Shown here: positions 34,284-43,032 of the stretch, one piece after another
Numbering within the stretch: position 1 is the stretch's first letter
Layout of the letters: each line of letters opens with the position of its first letter
Source: Paenibacillus campinasensis
Lineage (GTDB): Bacteria > Bacillota > Bacilli > Paenibacillales > Paenibacillaceae
Direction of reading: 5' to 3'
DNA: 64,000 bases
NCBI RefSeq assembly: GCF_002272015.1
Contig: NZ_NPBY01000045.1
Span: 124,001 to 188,000, forward strand
Position numbers and translations under genes: made by a program
The notes under the pieces: model-generated
Told to the model about the DNA's origin: nothing
Seen by the model: only the letters and a program-made list of their open reading frames with translations
Database searches by the model: none

Positions 34284-35024
34284 ATGGAGGACCGCAAATT
34301 GACTGTGCGTGCCGTTGAACGGGCATTGGATATATTGCTGTGTTTCACGAAGAGCAAGGAGCTGGCGCTAACAGAGATTGCATCGTTGATCGGACTTCAT
34401 AAAAGCACGGTACACCGGCTGATGGCTACGCTGGAGGATAAAGGATTTGTCGTTCGCAACAGCGAGACGGAGAAGTACCGCCTTGGCTTGAAAATATGGG
34501 AGTTGTCTGTGCATATGTCACAGAGCGACGATCCGGCAGCGAGGCTGCTGCCTGCCATGGAATCGCTGCGCGACCGGCTCGGAGAGACGGTCAGCCTATA
34601 TTTAAGGGATGGCGCAGAGCGGATACGCATCCAGGCAGTGCAGAGCAACCAGGCCATTCGCCGGGTCGCCCAGGTCGGGGCCAGGCTGCCGCTTTCCGTT
34701 GGGGCTTCGAGCAAGGTGCTGGTCGCCTTTGCTGCGCCGGCGGATCAGGAGGAGCTGTTAAACGCCCCGGATTGGCCTGAATCGGTAGATCGGGACGCGT
34801 ATCGGAAGCAGCTGGTGGATATCATTCAGGATGGCTATGCCATCAGCATGGAGGAGCGCGAGCCGGGTGCAGCGGCTGTTGCGGTGCCGATCTTTGATCG
34901 GAACGGGAAGGTGGCTGCCGCGCTGTCTATGTCCGGGCCGGTGACCCGCCTGTCGGCGGAGAAGCTGCGCGAATATGCCCCGATCTTGAAAGAAGCAGCG
35001 CATGAGATGGGAATGATGATTTAG
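34284..35024 (+). CDS. IclR family transcriptional regulator
   Basis: 246 residues: winged helix at the N-terminus (ALTEIASLIGLHKSTVHRLMATLEDKGFV) and an effector domain of about 170 residues with the family motifs LPLSVGASSKVLVAF and GYAISMEEREPGAAAVAVPIFD. Such regulators respond to small carboxylates or aromatic degradation products. No catabolic genes lie next to it, so the target is not deducible. ATG 34284 lies behind GAGAGGAG; the region upstream in frame is non-coding in character. Divergent from the hydrolase gene, which could be a target. Confidence 0.92.
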   Translation: MEDRKLTVRAVERALDILLCFTKSKELALTEIASLIGLHKSTVHRLMATLEDKGFVVRNSETEKYRLGLKIWELSVHMSQSDDPAARLLPAMESLRDRLGETVSLYLRDGAERIRIQAVQSNQAIRRVAQVGARLPLSVGASSKVLVAFAAPADQEELLNAPDWPESVDRDAYRKQLVDIIQDGYAISMEEREPGAAAVAVPIFDRNGKVAAALSMSGPVTRLSAEKLREYAPILKEAAHEMGMMI

Positions 35025-35041
35025 AACATGAATAATGAATA

Positions 35042-35090
35042 GGGCCTCAGTCTTCCATGCTACAGTGGAAGCTGAGGCCCTTCGTATTAT
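35042..35090 (+). terminator. Terminator of the IclR gene
   Basis: GGGCCTCAG-CTTCCA pairs with TGGAAG-CTGAGGCCC, then TTCGTATTATT. A second hairpin (GGCCGGCCAGA / TCTGGCTGGCC, 35093-35119) follows before the convergent gene. Confidence 0.75.
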
Positions 35091-35168
35091 TGGGCCGGCC
35101 AGATACTTCTGGCTGGCCTTTAGGTGTTTGTACCGCCCCAGGGTTTGGTGAGGGCTTTGAGTGTTCGT

Positions 35169-36269
35169 TTATCTGGCTAACAGCGTCACTAGCACAATCA
35201 GGACAATCGGGGCCAGAAGGATTAGCCAGCCCAGCGGATGGGCGTGATTGATCGTCCAGCCGACGCCCATTCTTTTCTCCACGAACAGGGAAGGGTCCTG
35301 GCGGTTGAAGTAGAAGAGACCGAGCTTCCAGTGTCTATCGTCATTCGGATGATATGTCGAAGGCGAAGCATCCGGCGTTCTTCCGATCCGGCTTCCGCCT
35401 TGGCCGGTTGTGATCGTCAGCCCTAACGCGGCAACGACAATGACGACAGGGATGATCAGGCTGACAACCGTGAGCAGATTCGGATCCAGCTGAAGCGCCA
35501 TGTTCACCTGAATGCAGGAGAAGAGCAGCACAATCAACAGGCCGGACATGATGCTGAACAGGGACCATCTTCTGCGGAAGATGGTGTTTCGCGCTTTGGA
35601 CTGCTCCGGGCGATTCGGGTCAAGCTGCTGCTTGCTGTTCCCGATAGACCAGTTGATCATCAGGAATACCAAGATCATAATGACCTGCAGAATGTTCGGC
35701 AGGAACACATTCAGGTAAGACTTGGCGGCTGTCTGCGTGACATTGCCGGCAAAATCGAATTTCATCGCCAGCGTATCCGGGATCCGGTCGTAATATGTCA
35801 GCGTCCAGACGGCGCTAATCCCGGCGATGGCGGCGTGGATGAGAAACCACAGGTTGCTCAGCACCAGCTTCGTATTGCGGAAGCTGGTATCTACCGCGAC
35901 GATCTGACGCTGCGGGGAGGACTGAGGGAGCGTCTCCTTGATCGTTTTGGCCATGAAGTGAAAGCGCAGGTACAGGAACGTATGAAATACAAGCATGGCA
36001 GTAATGCAGACAGTCAGGAGCCATCCTTGCCCGTTCATGTCCAGGCGTGTCATGCCGGTCAGGGAAGCTGCGAATATCAGCGCGTAGCCGATGCAGCTGA
36101 TCCGGATGAACCTTCTGCGCAGACGGTTCAGCGGCTCGCTGCGGTTCATCTCCTCACTGACAGAGACGCCGAAGCTGATGGTTTCCCTGGTGAATAGAGG
36201 CATAAAAGCCAGCGTTAACGCTATGGGAACAAGTAGACAAGTCAATACTAAAGCGGCTGCGAAATTCAT
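35169..36269 (-). CDS. DUF1648/DUF5808 membrane protein
   Basis: 366 residues with about eight hydrophobic segments. The DUF1648 signature appears as YYDRIPDTLAMKFDFAGN in the middle and a DUF5808-like box (RHWKLGLFYFNRQDPSLFVEKR followed by GWTINHAHPLGW) near the end. The start codon overlaps the stop of the GntR gene (ATGA), so the two are translationally coupled. In Bacillota such pairs act in envelope or antimicrobial-peptide responses (SdpI-related family), with the regulator repressing its own operon; the specific role here is unknown. Confidence 0.85.
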   Translation of the reverse strand: MNFAAALVLTCLLVPIALTLAFMPLFTRETISFGVSVSEEMNRSEPLNRLRRRFIRISCIGYALIFAASLTGMTRLDMNGQGWLLTVCITAMLVFHTFLYLRFHFMAKTIKETLPQSSPQRQIVAVDTSFRNTKLVLSNLWFLIHAAIAGISAVWTLTYYDRIPDTLAMKFDFAGNVTQTAAKSYLNVFLPNILQVIMILVFLMINWSIGNSKQQLDPNRPEQSKARNTIFRRRWSLFSIMSGLLIVLLFSCIQVNMALQLDPNLLTVVSLIIPVVIVVAALGLTITTGQGGSRIGRTPDASPSTYHPNDDRHWKLGLFYFNRQDPSLFVEKRMGVGWTINHAHPLGWLILLAPIVLIVLVTLLAR

Positions 36270-36667
36270 GGGGCATCCTTCCTTTCATTGGTGGTAATGT
36301 GGCTGTAGAGGTCACGGACGACGGCCAGCAGCTGCTGCTCATTCATGCCGCGGCAGATTGCTTCCGCGATAATCGGCCGCAGCTGGGCATCGCGCCGGTG
36401 TGCGTAATCGCTAGTCATGCCAGGCAGTGCGTCAGGCTGAACGACAACGCCTTTTTGCCGGTGAATCTGAATGAAGCCTTCCTGTTTCAACAGTGTGTAT
36501 GCTTTATTCACCGTGTGCAGGTTAATGCCGATATCAGCGGCCAGGCTGCGAACAGAGGGGAGCGGCTCGCCCGGCTGGAGACGGCCGCTGGCCATGCCTT
36601 CGATAATCTGATTCATCAATTGGGTGTAGATCGGAGTGTCCGACTGGAGATCCAGCTCAATAATCAC
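36266..36667 (-). CDS. GntR family regulator, YtrA type
   Basis: 133 residues. The winged-helix domain (TPIYTQLMNQIIEGMASGRLQPGEPLPSVRSLA shortened by family standards) includes the turn VRSLAADIGINLHTVNKAYTLLKQEG, followed by only about 60 residues, the short C-terminal part of the YtrA subfamily. These usually repress an operon of membrane proteins, here the DUF1648 gene that overlaps its stop. The upstream region has AT-rich sequence with TATAGTATAACAG-like repeats, where the operator may lie. Confidence 0.9.
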   Translation of the reverse strand: MIIELDLQSDTPIYTQLMNQIIEGMASGRLQPGEPLPSVRSLAADIGINLHTVNKAYTLLKQEGFIQIHRQKGVVVQPDALPGMTSDYAHRRDAQLRPIIAEAICRGMNEQQLLAVVRDLYSHITTNERKDAP

Positions 36668-36755
36668 AAGATGCTCACCGTCCCGTTCGTGGTATAGTTC
36701 TAACTGTTATATTTATAGTATAACAGATGGAACAAAAAATATATAGATGAAACTA

Positions 36756-36793
36756 TAAAAAAGGAATGCCCGATTTATGATCGGGCATTCCTT
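36756..36793 (-). terminator. Terminator of the 50-residue gene
   Basis: AAGGAATGCCCGA pairs with TCGGGCATTCCTT; TTTTTTATAG follows on the minus strand. Confidence 0.9.
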
Positions 36794-36801
36794 AACGTGT
36801 A

Positions 36802-36954
36802 TTATGGCTTGCGCTTTGCCTGCGATTCCTTCATTTTCTGATTCAGTATTTCCTGAAAGGTCGGTTTAGCGTCATTGGCCTTTTTGCTTGCGGATATATA
36901 GTACGGTCTAGGATATTGATAGTGATAAGGCATAAGATGATGGATTTTGATCAT
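36802..36954 (-). CDS. Small protein of 50 residues, unknown
   Basis: ATG (complement of 36952-36954) follows GGGAGG at 9 bases, and a strong terminator begins 9 bases after the stop, so the gene looks genuine. The product starts MIKIHHLMPYHYQYPRPYY, rich in His, Tyr and Pro, and ends as a basic amphipathic helix (TFQEILNQKMKESQAKRKP). No signal or membrane segment. I do not recognise it. It lies between the GntR gene and aconitase as its own transcription unit. Confidence 0.7.
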   Translation of the reverse strand: MIKIHHLMPYHYQYPRPYYISASKKANDAKPTFQEILNQKMKESQAKRKP

Positions 36955-37067
36955 AGCGGTAGTCCTCCCATAGCCGCCAGGGATATAAACGGCCTTTACA
37001 AGGATATAACCCGCATGGCCCGCAGCGAAACCCCTTGTCTGAAATTCAGGAAGATCGCATTACGGAA

Positions 37068-37107
37068 TAAACAAAATCCCCGGCATCCGGTCATGGATGC
37101 TGGGGAT
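37068..37107 (-). terminator. Terminator of aconitase
   Basis: ATCCCCGGCATCC pairs with GGATGCTGGGGAT; TTTTGTTTATT follows on the minus strand. Confidence 0.9.
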
Positions 37108-37154
37108 ATATGCCTAGAGCCTGTGTCTGGATGTTAGGAGTACGAATGACCTGC

Positions 37155-39872
37155 TTATTGGTTCGAAGCGATCATTTGACGGAGCACCGTTTGCAGGATG
37201 CCGCCGTTATGGTAGTAATCCACATCAACCATGCTGTCAAGACGAGCGGTTACAGGGAATTCGAACTTCGTGCCGTCCTCGCGGGTAGCGACCACTTTCA
37301 GCTCTTGCCCTGGCTTGACGTCATTGCTCAGCCCTTCGATATCAAAGGTTTCACGTCCGGTCAGCCCAAGGCTCTTCCAGCTCTGGCCGTCCTGGAACTG
37401 GAGCGGAAGCACGCCCATGCCGACGAGGTTGGAACGGTGAATCCGTTCGAAGCTTTCAGCCAGAACCGCCTTGACGCCGAGGAGGAAGGTTCCTTTGGCA
37501 GCCCAGTCACGGGAGCTTCCGGTACCGTACTCTTTACCAGCGATAACGATCAGGTTCTGTCCGCCAGCCTGGTAGTTCATCGAAGCATCATAGATCGACA
37601 TCACTTCCTCGGTTGGCAGGTATGTTGTCACACCACCCTCGGTTCCAGGCGCAACCTGGTTGCGGATCCGGATGTTCGCGAATGTACCGCGCATCATGAC
37701 CTCATGGTTACCGCGGCGGGAGCCGTAGGAGTTGAAGTCCTTGCGTTCCACACCGTGCTCGGTCAAGTATTTGCCTGCCGGGCTGTTCACCGCAATGTTG
37801 CCTGCTGGCGAAATGTGGTCGGTCGTTACGGAATCGCCGAGAAGGGCGAGTACGCGAGCCTGCTTGATGTCCTGAATGTCAGACAGCCCGTTGCCGAGTC
37901 CTTCGAAGAACGGCGGGTTCTGAATGTAAGTGGACTTGTCGTCCCACTCATACAGTTCGCCTTCCGGAACAGGGATCTGGTTCCAGCGCTCGTTGGCAGT
38001 AAATACATTTTCGTACTTCTTGCGGAATGCGTCTGCGCTGACGGACAGTCCGATCGCTTCGCGAATTTCCGCGCTTGTAGGCCAGATATCCTTCAGATAT
38101 ACAGGCTGGTTGTTCGGATCGTAGCCGATCGGATCGTTCTGGAGGTCGATATTGACCGTACCTGCCAGTGCGTAAGCAACTACGAGCGGAGGAGAAGCCA
38201 GATAGTTCGCCTTCACCTGTGCATGCACGCGGCCTTCGAAGTTCCGGTTACCGGACAGCACGGCAGCTACCGTCATGTCGTTGTCAGCGATCGCTTCGCT
38301 TACTTCGTCCGGAAGCGGACCGGAGTTACCGATACATGTTGCGCAGCCATAACCAGCTACATAGAAACCGAGTGCTTCAAGGTACTGGAGCAATCCGGCT
38401 TTCTCCAGGTAGTCGGTAACGACGAGGGAACCCGGAGTCAAGCTGCTCTTCACGTAACCTGGCTTCGTCAGGCCGCGCTCCACCGCTTTTTTCGCAAGGA
38501 GACCGGCACCGAGCATAACGCTAGGGTTTGAAGTGTTCGTGCAGCTTGTAATTGCCGCGATAACTACGGCGCCTGTACCCATAGTGCTCTTGCTTCCGTC
38601 TTTATGGGTAACTTCAACCTTCTGCTCGATTTTCTCATCGCTCAGACCATAGCCGCCCTTCTCAATCGGGGTGCGGATGATGTTGTTGAAGTTCTCTTTC
38701 ATTTGGGTCAGCTCGATGCGGTCCTGAGGACGCTTCGGACCAGCCAAGCTTGGTACAACCGAAGCCAGATCCAGCTCGATCACATCGGTAAACTCCGGAT
38801 CCGGCGTATCCGCTGTGCGGAACATGTTCTGCGCTTTGTAATAATTCTCAACCAGCGCTACCTGCTCATCGGTACGGCCGGTGTTGCGAAGGTAAGCCAA
38901 CGTCTCGTCATCGACAGGGAAGAAGCCGATCGTAGCGCCGTATTCCGGAGCCATGTTAGCAACCGTTGCACGGTCAGCCAGGCTGATGTTCGCAAGGCCA
39001 GGGCCGTAGAACTCCACGAATTTGCCGACAACGCCCTTTTTGCGGAGCAGTTCCGTTACAGTCAGGGCAAGGTCAGTTGCCGTTGCGCCTTCCGCAAGGC
39101 TGCCTGTCAGTTTGAAGCCGATAACCTCAGGGGTTACAAAATAGAGTGGCTGACCGAGCATGCCGGCTTCAGCCTCGATACCGCCAACGCCCCAGCCGAC
39201 AACGCCCAGACCGTTGATCATGGTCGTATGGGAGTCCGTACCTACGAGGGAGTCAGGGAAGACCAGCGTTTCGCCGTCAACAGTCTTCGTGGCGGCAACC
39301 GATGCGAGATACTCCAGGTTAACCTGGTGAACGATCCCTGTTCCCGGCGGCACCGCACGGAAGTTGTTGAATGCGGTTTGAGCCCAGCGCAGGAAGCGAT
39401 AGCGCTCTTCGTTACGCTCAAATTCAACCTTCATATTGTATTCCAGTGCCTGATCGGTACCGAACGCGTCAACCATGACGGAGTGGTCGATGACAAGGTC
39501 AACCGGAACGAGCGGGTTGATCTGCTTCGGATCTCCGCCGGCTTTCTTAACGGTGTCACGCATAGCCGCCAGGTCAACAACGACCGGTACGCCGGTGAAG
39601 TCCTGGAGAACGATACGAGCTGGAATGAATGGGATTTCCTTATTGCTGCCTAGACCTTCATTCCATTTGGTCAGCAGTTTGACATGATCTTCGGTAATTG
39701 CCCGTCCGTCAAATTGGCGGACAGCTGCTTCAAGCAGTACCCGGATAGAGAAAGGCAGCTTGGAGATTTGGCCAAGTCCTTGCTCTTCGAGGGCCTGCAG
39801 GCTGAAATAGCAGTATTCCTTGCCCCCTACCGTAAGATTACGGGAGATAGAGAACTGATCCTTTACTGGCAT
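37155..39872 (-). CDS. acnA: Aconitate hydratase (AcnA/CitB type)
   Basis: Isomerises citrate to isocitrate in the citric acid cycle; Bacillus CitB also binds RNA when iron is scarce. 905 residues. The 4Fe-4S cluster cysteines are in [13 protein letters not shown] and [15 protein letters not shown]; substrate-binding stretches include [31 protein letters not shown] (central part) and SSRDWAAKG in the swivel domain. ATG 39872 (MPVKDQFS) is behind AAGGAGG; the frame runs 21 codons further but over the binding site. Own promoter and terminator. Confidence 0.97.
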   Translation of the reverse strand: MPVKDQFSISRNLTVGGKEYCYFSLQALEEQGLGQISKLPFSIRVLLEAAVRQFDGRAITEDHVKLLTKWNEGLGSNKEIPFIPARIVLQDFTGVPVVVDLAAMRDTVKKAGGDPKQINPLVPVDLVIDHSVMVDAFGTDQALEYNMKVEFERNEERYRFLRWAQTAFNNFRAVPPGTGIVHQVNLEYLASVAATKTVDGETLVFPDSLVGTDSHTTMINGLGVVGWGVGGIEAEAGMLGQPLYFVTPEVIGFKLTGSLAEGATATDLALTVTELLRKKGVVGKFVEFYGPGLANISLADRATVANMAPEYGATIGFFPVDDETLAYLRNTGRTDEQVALVENYYKAQNMFRTADTPDPEFTDVIELDLASVVPSLAGPKRPQDRIELTQMKENFNNIIRTPIEKGGYGLSDEKIEQKVEVTHKDGSKSTMGTGAVVIAAITSCTNTSNPSVMLGAGLLAKKAVERGLTKPGYVKSSLTPGSLVVTDYLEKAGLLQYLEALGFYVAGYGCATCIGNSGPLPDEVSEAIADNDMTVAAVLSGNRNFEGRVHAQVKANYLASPPLVVAYALAGTVNIDLQNDPIGYDPNNQPVYLKDIWPTSAEIREAIGLSVSADAFRKKYENVFTANERWNQIPVPEGELYEWDDKSTYIQNPPFFEGLGNGLSDIQDIKQARVLALLGDSVTTDHISPAGNIAVNSPAGKYLTEHGVERKDFNSYGSRRGNHEVMMRGTFANIRIRNQVAPGTEGGVTTYLPTEEVMSIYDASMNYQAGGQNLIVIAGKEYGTGSSRDWAAKGTFLLGVKAVLAESFERIHRSNLVGMGVLPLQFQDGQSWKSLGLTGRETFDIEGLSNDVKPGQELKVVATREDGTKFEFPVTARLDSMVDVDYYHNGGILQTVLRQMIASNQ

Positions 39873-39943
39873 ACATGATCCTCCTTGTGTGCTGTCAATC
39901 TGGCTGTAGTTCCACCAGATGAAACTCAATTTCAAAATTCAAC

Positions 39944-39980
39944 ATACTTTAAGTATAACGTTTTCACCCCTGTACGTAAA
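39944..39980 (-). promoter_or_regulatory. Promoter of aconitase with overlapping palindrome
   Basis: On the minus strand TTTACG (complement of 39975-39980), 17 bases, and TATACT (complement of 39952-39957). The palindrome ATACTTTAAGTAT at 39944-39956 overlaps the -10 and would suit a repressor such as CcpC, which regulates citB in Bacillus (inference; the site does not clearly match its consensus). Confidence 0.5.
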
Positions 39981-40180
39981 GTTTTTTTTGAGAGATCGAG
40001 AAGCCCGATTTTGTAGACATACTGCCTGATTCAGGGCGTATTTCAAGGCTTCGGGGACGCGGGAAAGATAGAGGAAAGGAAGCGGTAGTGAAGCCTATTC
40101 GGAAGGGGGTTCATAGCAGAGCGGATTACTTCATATAGTTGTGATAGGGAATAGGGCTGATGTTGAAGGAGGGAATGGCA

Positions 40181-41200
40181 ATGAGCAGCGTAACGGAAGC
40201 GGAACAGCCGTGGAAAAACGCATTATATACCTATGTCAATCAGTATAATCAGAACCGGATTGATTACTCCTCAGGGCTGAAAGAGCAGATCGTCACAGAC
40301 CTGGATTATTTAATGGAACGCGGGGAGCGCCAGTCTCGTCTGGCGGCGTGGTTTGAGGAAAGGGGCGTATTGCCGCTGAAGAGCGAGACCCGGGCGAAGC
40401 TGCAGCGCGTCGTGCATGAAACCGAGGATAGCGTTACCGTGGACGTAAGGCTTCACAGCCTGTTTTATTATGATAAAAGAGGGGTGACCCACCGGGAGGA
40501 CACCATTCAGTTGGAGCGGCTTACGCTTGTGCGGGACGGGGATTCCTGGCTTATCGTCGGTATCGAGCGCTTGTCGGACGAACGCCATCCCGCGTGGAAT
40601 CTGGAGGCCAAGACAGAGGCTAGCGGCGGGGAACCGCTCCCTTCAATTCCGCTGCTGAATAACCGCGTATATGCCGGAGGCAGTCATCCCAGATCGGGGC
40701 GATATGACCGCGAAGCCGCGGCTGCTTATGCGGACCGCTGGTGGGATTCCGGCAACCCGGAGTTTGCCGTATTCGATGTGAATTGCACGAATTATGTCTC
40801 GCAATGCCTCTTTGCAGGCAAAGCCCCAATCCACTATACTGGTAAAAGAGAAACGGGTTGGTGGTATAAAGGCTATATCAATAAGCGCGAGTGGTGGAGC
40901 TATAGCTGGGCGGTATCCAACAGTCTGGCCATTTATTTAGGCACCAGTGCATCCGGGCTTCGGGGCGAGCTCGTGGAACGGCCCGAGCAGCTCATGCTTG
41001 GCGATGTAATTCTGTATGACTGGAACGGAGACGGGGCTTATCAGCACAGCACCATCGTGACCGCGTTCGATGCAGAGGGGATGCCTCTGGTGAACGCACA
41101 TACGGTCAGCAGCCGGCACCGCTACTGGGATTACCGGGATTCCTATGCATGGAACGATCGGACGCAGTATCGTTTTTACCATATCCCTGATGAATTTTAA
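40181..41200 (+). CDS. Amidase-like (Amidase_6 / YhbB-type) protein without signal peptide
   Basis: 339 residues. The N-terminal half (to about 140) is an alpha/beta domain with a SnoaL-like feel (VDVRLHSLFYYDKRG, LVRDGDSWLIVGIERL). The C-terminal half is the Amidase_6 domain: YDREAAAAYADRWWD, the probable catalytic Cys in FDVNCTNYVSQCL, the WWYKGY and SYSWAVSNSL stretches and His in YQHSTIVTAF. Such domains hydrolyse peptide or amide bonds of the wall or spore. ATG 40181 is chosen (AAGGAGGG 7 bases upstream). The lack of an export signal is unusual for a wall enzyme. Confidence 0.85.
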   Translation: MSSVTEAEQPWKNALYTYVNQYNQNRIDYSSGLKEQIVTDLDYLMERGERQSRLAAWFEERGVLPLKSETRAKLQRVVHETEDSVTVDVRLHSLFYYDKRGVTHREDTIQLERLTLVRDGDSWLIVGIERLSDERHPAWNLEAKTEASGGEPLPSIPLLNNRVYAGGSHPRSGRYDREAAAAYADRWWDSGNPEFAVFDVNCTNYVSQCLFAGKAPIHYTGKRETGWWYKGYINKREWWSYSWAVSNSLAIYLGTSASGLRGELVERPEQLMLGDVILYDWNGDGAYQHSTIVTAFDAEGMPLVNAHTVSSRHRYWDYRDSYAWNDRTQYRFYHIPDEF

Positions 41201-41295
41201 GGATAGATCATTAGCTCCGCTGTAAAAGGATGAAAGCCGTTTACGCATGGGAGACAGCATGAACAAGCTGCATTACGGACAAGAGAGAGGTTGAC

Positions 41296-42390
41296 ATGGG
41301 ACAGAACAAATTGACGGTTGGTTTGGTATACGGCGGGAAATCGGGGGAGCACGAGGTTTCGCTCTCGACGGCATTTGCCGTGATGAACGCGTTTGATTAT
41401 GAGAAGTACGAGATCCTCCCTTTTTATATTACGAAGCAGGGAACGTGGAAGGTAGGCGCAGTCATGTCCGCTCCTTTCTCGGAGCAGGAAGAGCTGAAGC
41501 TTTCGCAAGGGGAAGGAACTGAGGCGGCGCTGAATGCCGTATTCAGCCGGCTCTATGGCAGCGAGCAGCCGAAGGTCGACATCATGTTCCCGCTTTTGCA
41601 CGGAACGTTTGGCGAGGACGGCACGATTCAAGGACTGTTCGAAATGGCGGACATTCCTTATGTCGGAACCGGCGTGCTGGCATCGGCAGCAGGCATGGAC
41701 AAAGTAGTGATGAAAAAGCTGTTCGAGATCGCCGGACTGCCGCAATGCGATTACGACTATTTCAATCGCACCCAGTGGAATCGCAGCCAGCATGATGTGC
41801 TTCAGAGCATTGAGGATAAGCTGGGCTACCCCTGCTTTGTCAAGCCGGCGAATCTGGGGTCGAGCGTCGGCATATCCAAGGCGAAAGACCGGGAGCAGCT
41901 GACCAGCGCGATCGAAACGGCGCTGAAATTCGATAACAAGATTATCGTCGAGCAATTTGTGGATGCCCGTGAAGTGGAGGTCAGCGTGCTTGGCAATGAT
42001 GAGCCGATGGCATCTGTGCCGGGTGAAATCGTCTCTTCCAGCGAATACTATGACTATGCTGCCAAGTACACCGACGGACAATCGCAGATGCAGATTCCGG
42101 CGAGCATTGATCCGGATACGGCCGATCGGCTGCGCGAGCTGGCGATCCAGGCATTCAAGGCGATTGAAGGCAGCGGCATTACCCGCGCCGATTTCTTCAT
42201 CCGTCGCTCGGACGGCGCGATTATGATCAATGAAGTCAATACGATGCCTGGCTTTACACCGTTCAGTATGTATCCGCTGCTGTGGAGAGAGACAGGTGTC
42301 TCCTACCGGGAGCTGCTCGAACGAATGATTGAGCTTGGCCTTGAGCGCTACAACAGCAAGCAGTCCCTGGTATATGAGAATCAATTCTAA
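41296..42390 (+). CDS. ddl: D-alanine--D-alanine ligase
   Basis: Makes the D-Ala-D-Ala dipeptide for peptidoglycan. ATP-grasp enzyme of 364 residues: VGLVYGGKSGEHEVSLSTA at the start, FPLLHGTFGEDGTIQGLFE, GSSVGISKAKDREQL in the middle and INEVNTMPGFTPFSMYP at the end with the Mg ligands. The Tyr in the omega-loop (SEYYDYAAKYTDG) marks the D-Ala-adding rather than D-Lac-adding type. RBS AGAGAGG. Located 95 bases after the amidase-like gene. Confidence 0.96.
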   Translation: MGQNKLTVGLVYGGKSGEHEVSLSTAFAVMNAFDYEKYEILPFYITKQGTWKVGAVMSAPFSEQEELKLSQGEGTEAALNAVFSRLYGSEQPKVDIMFPLLHGTFGEDGTIQGLFEMADIPYVGTGVLASAAGMDKVVMKKLFEIAGLPQCDYDYFNRTQWNRSQHDVLQSIEDKLGYPCFVKPANLGSSVGISKAKDREQLTSAIETALKFDNKIIVEQFVDAREVEVSVLGNDEPMASVPGEIVSSSEYYDYAAKYTDGQSQMQIPASIDPDTADRLRELAIQAFKAIEGSGITRADFFIRRSDGAIMINEVNTMPGFTPFSMYPLLWRETGVSYRELLERMIELGLERYNSKQSLVYENQF

Positions 42391-42714
42391 TAGAAGTTGA
42401 ATAAAGCCCATTCATCCGTGCTGGACAGCATAACGGCCGGAAGCGAAGGCGAAGAGGGGCTGAAGAAGCAAGGCGCTCGCCTATGTCCCCCTCAAGTTCC
42501 ACCGCCAAGGCGATAAGTGAAGAAATCTGGATCCAGGAGCGATCCGAAGTCCAGCTGGCTTGTTCCGCAATCTATGGAATTGTACATGTGCAGTCAAGCC
42601 GAAGAAGGTTTATCATGGTGTACAAGGAATAACAATATAGATAACGCCGGGGGGAGTCCGTCTATTGCAGCGGCTCCCCTTGAGTATAAATTTATAACGA
42701 AAGGAAGCTGGCAC
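42391..42714 (+). other. Gene-free stretch with one hairpin before the 105-residue gene
   Basis: No gene is supported here although the frame of the following gene stays open from 42517; start signals are absent. A hairpin GGGGAGTCCG / CGGCTCCCC (42651-42679, one bulged T) is followed by TTGAGTAT, too weak a tail to call a terminator. It may protect or regulate the leader of the downstream gene. Confidence 0.4.
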
Positions 42715-43032
42715 ATGGGATTTCAAACCGAGTTCAATTCCGTTTGCAAGTTCAAGAATGAGCAGGAGCTGTACGAGCTGTTGGAGTATGGACGGGGGAA
42801 GATGCTGAAGCAGGGCCTTCGGGTGTTTCCAACCGGGCAGAAAGTGATCGCTTACTCTCCGGACAATGTTGCGGTGGCGATCGTGCGGATTACGGCATGT
42901 GTTGCCGAGATTAATTTTCAGGGACAGGAAGTGACGTCGGTGGAGCTGCAGCTTGTGCGCAGGCTGACGGAAGAAGAGTCCAAGATGCAGACCGCGCTCG
43001 CCCATGAAATGTTCTTCGGAGACCATGCGTGA
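42715..43032 (+). CDS. Conserved-looking 105-residue protein, unknown
   Basis: ATG 42715 with AAGGAAG 7 bases upstream. The protein is soluble and mixed alpha/beta (FQTEFNSVCKFKNEQEL, QKVIAYSPDNVAVAIVRITACVAEIN) and ends in a charged helix. It has no signal peptide. I do not recognise a family. Its stop overlaps the GTG start of the UV endonuclease gene (GTGA), so the two are coupled, hinting at a link to DNA repair (weak inference). Confidence 0.75.
   Translation: MGFQTEFNSVCKFKNEQELYELLEYGRGKMLKQGLRVFPTGQKVIAYSPDNVAVAIVRITACVAEINFQGQEVTSVELQLVRRLTEEESKMQTALAHEMFFGDHA

Noticed and set aside
37110..38531. Long open frame (473 codons) on the plus strand opposite aconitase
   Set aside because: Lies wholly against the aconitase coding strand and the product has no recognisable motifs; aconitase itself has every conserved residue.
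38604..39653. Second long plus-strand frame (349 codons) opposite aconitase
   Set aside because: Same reason; mirrors the codon bias of the real gene and has no binding site.
41197..42411. 404-codon minus-strand frame opposite ddl
   Set aside because: Shadow of ddl with no motifs.
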